NCBI GenBank assembly: GCA_937894335.1
Contig: CALCRU010000010.1
Span: 1 to 10,855, forward strand
Length of the DNA: 10,855 bases
From: an uncultured Treponema sp.
Lineage (GTDB): Bacteria > Spirochaetota > Spirochaetia > Treponematales > Treponemataceae
Direction: 5' to 3'
The position numbers and the translations under genes were made by a program. How positions within the stretch are numbered: the first letter of the stretch is position 1; each line of letters starts with the position of its first letter. Below the pieces are notes generated by a model that was not told where the DNA came from, did not search any database, and saw nothing but the letters and a program-made list of their open reading frames with translations. Positions 7,105-10,855 of this stretch are shown piece after piece.

Positions 7105-8886
7105 TTACACTTCTCCATTGCCGTTCATTCTAATGCAGGGAACCTGTATGGTAACAACCGTTCCCTTTCCCTCTTCACTTTGTATGTTAAGTCCGTACTG
7201 TTCGCCGTAAAAAAGTTTTATGCGCTGGTTTACATTCAGCATTCCTATGGAACTGTTTACCGCTTCCACCTTGTTGTCGTCAAGTTTTTTTGTAAGCTCC
7301 ATAAGTTTTTCCTTGCTCATGCCTGAACCATTGTCGGAAACAGAAATGCTCAGAGTGTCGTCCTTGCTGTCAATTAGAATATAAATGAATCCGTCTCTTA
7401 CATGAGATTCAAGTCCATGAGAAAAAGAATTTTCTACAAGGGGTTGAATTAAAAGCGGAAGAATTTCCACATCCTTTACGGGACACAAAAACATAATTGC
7501 ATAGGAAACTCTTTCTTTAAAGCGAAGGTGCTGTATTTCAAGATAATTGCTTATGACATCTATTTCTTCCATAAGCGGAACTGGACGCTCTGCAACATCA
7601 AGATTATGTCTTAGAATTTTTGCAAGAAGCTTTATTGTGTATGCCACATCCTTACTGCCATCGGCAATAGCCTGCATGCGGATTGTTTCTAGAGTGTTAA
7701 ACAGGAAGTGTGGATTTATTTGGCTTGCAAGCATTTTAAAGCGTATGTCATTCTGTCGTGACAAAAGTTGTGCTTGACTAAGCTTGTGAGTGTACACCTC
7801 GTCAATAAGAGTTTTAATTGTTGAAGAAGTTTTTGAAAGAGCGTCAAACATTTCTGAAAATTCATCGGAACCTTCAAGGCGTGCTCCAGTTTCAAAATCA
7901 TTCTGTACGATTTTTTTAATTTCGTTGTTGATGTAGTGTACACGGTTTTCAAAGTAGCGCGAAAAAAGAGTAAGCAGCAGTGCCGAAATTGCCGCACCAG
8001 AACCAAGCACAAGAAGGCAGACAAGAACGGTTTTAAATGTCGTTGTTCTAAGCACTGTACGGGGAATGAACTGCATTAAAATCATTGTACTTGCGCGGTC
8101 TTCATACACCCGGTAAAAAAGTCCTGCAACATTTTCGTTATTCCAAACGGTATAGGCCTGCGTAATTTCTTCGCCTGGAAAATCCTGATTTAAAAAAGAC
8201 GGGCGGCGTGAATCAGGAAGAGAGCCTGAAGAAAATTCCAGTTTGCCATTTACTGCTATAAGGGTTTCATTTTCCTGAGCACGAATAAGGCGAAGCACTG
8301 TATCTTCTGCAATGTTGATTGAAAGCACTGCAATAAAAGAACCGTCTGTACGGCTTTGAACAGCACGCACGAGAGAGAGCATTTTCTTATGGGTAATGTC
8401 GTCTATTTTCATTGTCCACAAAATGTTTCCGTGAGACTCTTTTGCCTGCCTGTACCACAGTGAACTTTTTATGTCGTCGCTTGCCTTTATAAAATATGCG
8501 TTATCAAGAATTGTGGGATTTTCGCAGTAGTATCTAAAGCTTGCCACATTTGAATTCATCCGCAGAAAATCATCAAGAAATGCCGTATCCAGATACTGCT
8601 CGTATACTTCTTGCGCCGAAGAATAATTTTTCTGAAGGGTTTCCTGAACTGTCTTGTTCACATACAGACTGTCGCTCATGGATTCCGTAGTCTTAAGCAT
8701 AGTCTGATACAATCGAGCAGTCTGCAGCATAGAGGCGCGAGCAACACGCATCTGCCAGTCTTCAAGGCGATAGTTTATCCAAAAGGATAGTATGACGGTT
8801 ATAAGCACGATTGGAACAAGAAAGGCAATCACATAAAGAAGCATGAGTTTGTTTCTTATTTTCAAACGGTTTAAGAAAAGCGCCAT
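7105..8886 (-). CDS. Sensor histidine kinase (YesM / LytS-like His_kinase family)
   Basis: The 593 residues have a first membrane helix at about 12-36, an extracytoplasmic sensor of about 245 residues (Cache-like in size, not proven), a second helix at about 285-310, a HAMP linker, then the His_kinase motif QINPHFLFNT with phospho-acceptor H393. The ATPase domain carries the N-box PLVENSFSHG (N486), the G1 box DNGSGMS, and a final IGMLNVNQRI followed by GKGTVVTIQVP. All catalytic elements are intact. It should phosphorylate the regulator gene directly downstream. A TTG at 8928 would add 14 residues, but ATG 8886 is preferred: a -35/-10 pair (ATGACA, 17 bases, TATACT) ends six bases before it, which would place the transcript start at the ATG. 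There is no Shine-Dalgarno. It diverges from the ABC exporter. Confidence 0.93.
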   Translation of the reverse strand: MALFLNRLKIRNKLMLLYVIAFLVPIVLITVILSFWINYRLEDWQMRVARASMLQTARLYQTMLKTTESMSDSLYVNKTVQETLQKNYSSAQEVYEQYLDTAFLDDFLRMNSNVASFRYYCENPTILDNAYFIKASDDIKSSLWYRQAKESHGNILWTMKIDDITHKKMLSLVRAVQSRTDGSFIAVLSINIAEDTVLRLIRAQENETLIAVNGKLEFSSGSLPDSRRPSFLNQDFPGEEITQAYTVWNNENVAGLFYRVYEDRASTMILMQFIPRTVLRTTTFKTVLVCLLVLGSGAAISALLLTLFSRYFENRVHYINNEIKKIVQNDFETGARLEGSDEFSEMFDALSKTSSTIKTLIDEVYTHKLSQAQLLSRQNDIRFKMLASQINPHFLFNTLETIRMQAIADGSKDVAYTIKLLAKILRHNLDVAERPVPLMEEIDVISNYLEIQHLRFKERVSYAIMFLCPVKDVEILPLLIQPLVENSFSHGLESHVRDGFIYILIDSKDDTLSISVSDNGSGMSKEKLMELTKKLDDNKVEAVNSSIGMLNVNQRIKLFYGEQYGLNIQSEEGKGTVVTIQVPCIRMNGNGEV

Positions 8887-8892
8887 ACATTC

Positions 8893-8921
8893 AGTATAAA
8901 GAATTTTGTGCAAACTGTCAT
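8893..8921 (-). promoter_or_regulatory. Promoter of the kinase operon
   Basis: Read on the minus strand, ATGACA (8921-8916, 5 of 6 to TTGACA), a 17-base spacer and TATACT (8898-8893, 5 of 6 to TATAAT) are followed by six bases and ATG 8886. Transcription should start at or beside the start codon. The -35 directly abuts the -35 of the divergent exporter promoter. Confidence 0.72.
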
Positions 8922-8950
8922 TAGACAAATCAATTACAATGTGCTACACT
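8922..8950 (+). promoter_or_regulatory. Promoter of the ABC exporter operon
   Basis: TAGACA (8922-8927, 5 of 6 to TTGACA), a 17-base spacer and TACACT (8945-8950) lie six bases before ATG 8957. The start site should fall at the ATG. The joined -35 boxes form TGTCATTAGACA (8916-8927), a TGTC-N4-GACA dyad that could also be an operator. Confidence 0.7.
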
Positions 8951-8956
8951 GACTCC

Positions 8957-9706
8957 ATGAATGCAATAGAATTACAACATGTAACAAAAAAATACAAGGG
9001 CTTTACCCTTGAAGATATTTCCTTTAATGTCCCAGAAGGAAAAATTGTAGGACTTGTTGGAGAAAACGGAGCAGGCAAGACCACAATAATCCGCTCAATA
9101 ATGGGAAGTTGCCACTACACCAGTGGAAGCATAACCGTTATGGGAGAAAACAATCAGCACGACGCACACTTTGCGCAGATTAAACAAGCCATAGGTGTTG
9201 TTCTTGACGAAGGCTGTCTTCCTGTTCTTAAGGTAAAGGATATGGAACCAATCTTTAAATCCGCTTACGCCAGATGGAATCATGCCACTTACGAAAGGCT
9301 GCTTAACGAGTTTGAACTTCCGGTAAAAAAGAACATAAGACAACTTTCTCGCGGTCAGAAGATGAAGCTTGCACTTGCACTGGCACTTTCCCACGAGTCA
9401 AAGATTCTTATCCTTGACGAACCCACTGGCGGACTTGACCCTCTTGTTCGTGACGAGATTATAGAAAAGCTTAGAGATTTTGTTGCAGACGACGAAAGCC
9501 ATTCCATTCTATTTTCTTCTCACATCATTAGTGACATTGAAAAAATCTGCGATTATGTTGCCTACATTCACAAGGGGCGCATTATGTTCTTTGAAGAAAA
9601 GCAGACGCTGATGGAAAAGGTTCATGAAAAGGAACTTGCAAATCTTGAAGAATATATTATTGCCTATGCAAAGGAGATAAAGAAAAATGAAAGCGCTTCT
9701 AATTAA
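8957..9706 (+). CDS. ABC-2 exporter ATP-binding protein (YtrB / PmtA-like)
   Basis: The 249-residue ATPase has Walker A GENGAGKTT (35-43), an ABC signature of form LSRGQ (130-134), Walker B ILILDEPTGGLDP (150-162, catalytic E155) and switch histidine H189. The usual Q-loop glutamine is replaced in GVVLDEG (about 80-86), as is common in the small ABC-2 exporter ATPases paired with PF13346-type permeases (the group including staphylococcal PmtA). It should power the membrane protein encoded next, perhaps exporting peptides or lipids or giving antimicrobial protection; the substrate is unknown. A TTG at 8906 extends the frame but lies inside the divergent promoter; ATG 8957 begins a normal ABC fold (NAIELQHVTKKYKGF). 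No Shine-Dalgarno is present; the promoter box lies six bases upstream. The 3' end overlaps the permease gene by 20 bases. Confidence 0.93.
   Translation: MNAIELQHVTKKYKGFTLEDISFNVPEGKIVGLVGENGAGKTTIIRSIMGSCHYTSGSITVMGENNQHDAHFAQIKQAIGVVLDEGCLPVLKVKDMEPIFKSAYARWNHATYERLLNEFELPVKKNIRQLSRGQKMKLALALALSHESKILILDEPTGGLDPLVRDEIIEKLRDFVADDESHSILFSSHIISDIEKICDYVAYIHKGRIMFFEEKQTLMEKVHEKELANLEEYIIAYAKEIKKNESASN
9671..9676 (+). promoter_or_regulatory. Ribosome-binding site for the permease, inside the ATPase gene
   Basis: AAGGAG lies 10 bases before ATG 9687 and within the coding sequence of the ATPase. It decides the permease start and supports coupled translation of the two exporter subunits. Confidence 0.75.
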
Positions 9707-10295
9707 AGACATAAAGACAATTTTTGCCTTCTTTATTTTTATTGCCATCTTCGGATTTGCAACTAGCTTTGCAGAGACGACTTCCTTTATCAGTTTTGTT
9801 TATGTATTCCTCATTCCCATGACGATTATGAATCAGGATGAACTGACACACTTTAACAGGCTTGCAAGCATGATGCCCATAAGCAGTGCGGAAGCCGTAT
9901 GCGAAAAATATGTAATCTCGCTGATTGGACTTGCGGTTGCCCTTGTGTTTGGTGCTGCTGGAATGGCTTTTGGTTATTATGTAATGGGTATTAATATTAA
10001 CATTGATTCCCTCTTCTTACCTACATGTCTTGTACTTTTCTACTGCGCAATCACGCTGCCTTTGGACTTTCTGGTTACTTCTCAGATTGGACGCACAATA
10101 ATGCTTGTTGCAAGCATGATTGTAGTTGGAATTATCTTTGGAATTGTAATGGCGCTTGGCAACGAAATGTTTGTTACGCTTTTTAACGGCGGTCTTACAT
10201 GGGGAATCCGTATTGTACTTCTTGCTGTCTGCACAGTCCTCTTTGCCGCAAGCATCCCTCTTAGCATTTCTATTTATAGACGAAAAGATAAGTAA
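9687..10295 (+). CDS. ABC-2 family permease (PF13346-like, PmtB type)
   Basis: The 202-residue integral membrane protein has about six hydrophobic helices: 11-28, 33-48, 76-98, 109-130, 137-157 and 173-193. Between helices 2 and 3 is a DELTHFNRLASMMPISSAE...EKY stretch (51-75), matching the DE-x-LPIS-KY pattern typical of the ABC2_membrane family paired with YtrB/PmtA-like ATPases. It ends in a basic YRRKDK tail, presumably cytoplasmic. It overlaps the ATPase gene by 20 bases and is its obvious partner. In Firmicutes a GntR-type repressor usually accompanies such pairs; none is visible here. The stop codon TAA (10293-10295) lies inside a 16-bp inverted repeat that marks the start of the downstream array, so the 3' end may have been shaped by repeat insertion. 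Confidence 0.9.
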   Translation: MKALLIKDIKTIFAFFIFIAIFGFATSFAETTSFISFVYVFLIPMTIMNQDELTHFNRLASMMPISSAEAVCEKYVISLIGLAVALVFGAAGMAFGYYVMGININIDSLFLPTCLVLFYCAITLPLDFLVTSQIGRTIMLVASMIVVGIIFGIVMALGNEMFVTLFNGGLTWGIRIVLLAVCTVLFAASIPLSISIYRRKDK

Positions 10296-10325
10296 TCAAA
10301 AATGCATCCATGCATTTTTGATTAC
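10292..10325. terminator. 16-bp perfect palindrome spanning the permease stop codon; possible terminator
   Basis: Bases 10292-10307 and 10310-10325 are exact reverse complements around two C bases. The arms contain A5 on the left and T5 on the right around ATGCAT-CC-ATGCAT, so either strand would form a hairpin with a T-run in its 3' arm. This could be a weak bidirectional terminator. It is AT-rich and lacks a free T-tail after the stem, so the function is uncertain; the structure itself is certain. Confidence 0.55.
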
Positions 10326-10590
10326 GAGAGAATTCGCCATGCGAATTCTCGCGGGTGTTTACTGTCTAGATATTGACGCGACCTCCTTGTCGCTCTTTAA
10401 TTTACCGTTTTTTTTGCTTCCGAAGTTTTTTAGCATCCATGCATTTTTGATTACGCGAGAAGTCGCCATGCGAATTCTCGCTGGTGTTTACTGTTTAGAT
10501 ATTGACGCGACCTCCTTGTCGCTCTTTGATTTACCGTTTTTTTTACTTCCGAAGTTTTTTAGCATCCATGCATTTTTGATTACTCGAGAA
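10304..10590. repeat. 129-bp tandem repeat (type A), two full copies and one partial
   Basis: Copies at 10304-10432 and 10433-10561 have equal length and differ at six positions (about 95% identity). A third copy starts at 10562 and breaks off near 10590. Each unit holds a hairpin around GCGAATTC (10328-10350; 10457-10479, with one mismatch), the GCGACCTCCTTGTCGC dyad (10378-10393; 10507-10522) and a T8 run. Read on the minus strand, the two hairpins occur in the same order and at similar spacing (27 versus 24 bases) as in the type B units, so A and B are inverted relatives. Confidence 0.9.
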
Positions 10591-10855
10591 TCACACGGGG
10601 TGAGCGCATTACGCACTTCAGCAACAGTCGAAATCGGAGCGACACGGATGTCGCGTCATACTGTTACTATGCAGACATGCAAGAATTCGCCATGCGAATT
10701 CTTGCGTTTTAGAAATTGCAAGGATGCAAACACACTTACGCATTACAGCATCAGTGAAATGCAAGCGACACGGATGTCGCGTCATACTGTTACCATGCAG
10801 ACATGCAAGAATTCGCCATGCGAATTCTTGCGTTTTAGAAATTGCAAGGATGCAA
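10339..10855 (+). CDS. Open reading frame running through the repeat array (partial, doubtful)
   Basis: From ATG 10339 the frame is open for 172 codons to the window end with no stop. The translation has two 43-residue repeats (MRILAGVYCLDIDATSLSLF..., differing F/V and N/D), a short bridge, then two repeats of ATRMSRHTVTMQTCKNSPCE... ending FRNCKDA. Repeat A has a hydrophobic segment (LPFFLLPKFFSIHAFLI); repeat B is cysteine- and arginine-rich. I know no family for either. For coding: both periods are multiples of three, and 6 of 8 in-frame differences between copies are synonymous. Against: no Shine-Dalgarno precedes the ATG, the ATG lies in a hairpin loop, the same palindrome is read in different frames in A and B, and a one-base indel between B copies changes the frame of their upstream parts. 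A repeat that happens to lack stops remains the more likely explanation. Confidence 0.25.
   Translation, partial: MRILAGVYCLDIDATSLSLFNLPFFLLPKFFSIHAFLITREVAMRILAGVYCLDIDATSLSLFDLPFFLLPKFFSIHAFLITRESHGVSALRTSATVEIGATRMSRHTVTMQTCKNSPCEFLRFRNCKDANTLTHYSISEMQATRMSRHTVTMQTCKNSPCEFLRFRNCKDA
10611..10855. repeat. 126-bp tandem repeat (type B), at least two copies, continuing past the window
   Basis: The 91-base cores at 10639-10729 and 10765-10855 are identical except T10668/C10794. A weaker match extends upstream to about 10611 and 10738, with one single-base indel. Each core has a 6-bp hairpin with loop CGGA (GCGACACGGATGTCGC, 10639-10654 and 10765-10780) and a 12-bp perfect hairpin with loop CAT around GAATTCGCCATGCGAATTC (10679-10705 and 10805-10831). 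The second copy is cut by the window edge, so the array probably continues. Confidence 0.9.

Noticed and set aside
7104..7118. ATG 7118 as the response regulator start
   Set aside because: GGAGAA lies within this extension at the right distance for ATG 7103, so the five extra residues are probably not translated. Not fully excluded.
8887..8928. TTG start extending the kinase by 14 residues
   Set aside because: It would lie across the promoter; ATG 8886 begins the positively charged segment before the first membrane helix and fits the -10 spacing.
8906..8956. TTG start extending the ABC ATPase by 17 residues
   Set aside because: It overlaps the divergent promoter, and the ABC fold normally begins at the residues following ATG 8957.
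10304..10855. CRISPR array
   Set aside because: The units are 126-129 bp and contiguous, with no short repeats separated by unique spacers, and no cas gene is present.
10292..10855. Insertion sequence or integrase attachment site
   Set aside because: No transposase or integrase reading frame and no target duplication are visible; the structure is tandem and hairpin-based. A non-autonomous element cannot be excluded.
1..10855. tRNA, rRNA or riboswitch
   Set aside because: No cloverleaf, rRNA-like or known riboswitch pattern was noticed by eye; a covariance-model scan was not possible.

Overview
The window looks like chromosomal DNA of a spirochaete, most likely a host-associated Treponema. 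This rests on overall protein character (a lipoprotein with a relaxed lipobox, an LplA-like solute-binding protein with a YesM/YesN-type two-component pair, spirochaete-like uncharacterised proteins) and not on a marker gene, so the genus is an inference.

Layout. Positions 1-390 hold the ambiguous edge of a neighbouring gene, a small tandem repeat inside a 10-bp inverted repeat, and a 13-bp hairpin. Positions 391-3843 (+) hold a small XRE-type regulator, a DUF2804-like protein and an unrecognised 675-residue protein. Positions 3859-8886 (-) hold an operon read right to left: YesM-like sensor kinase, YesN/AraC-like response regulator and a solute-binding lipoprotein, with no permease genes. 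Positions 8957-10295 (+), divergent from the kinase, hold a two-gene ABC-2 exporter (ATPase and small permease). Positions 10292-10855 hold an array of hairpin-rich tandem repeats that continues past the window edge.

How the genes work together. The kinase, regulator and lipoprotein are translationally linked (1-nt and 2-nt gaps) and probably form one sugar- or oligosaccharide-sensing unit. The exporter shares a very tight divergent promoter region with them: the two -35 hexamers abut. The XRE, DUF2804 and 675-residue genes run head to tail, but the DUF2804 gene appears to have its own promoter.

Three signals deserve attention. First, every gene that heads a transcript here (XRE, DUF2804, kinase, ABC ATPase) has a -10-like hexamer only 5-10 nt before its ATG and no Shine-Dalgarno sequence, whereas every internal operon gene has a strong one; this suggests leaderless mRNAs. 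Second, the right-hand array is built of 129-bp and 126-bp units, both multiples of three, and one frame is open from ATG 10339 to the window end (172 codons); 6 of 8 in-frame differences between copies are synonymous. Third, the two unit types carry the same pair of hairpins in opposite orientation, and the left edge of the window carries a related 28-bp piece.
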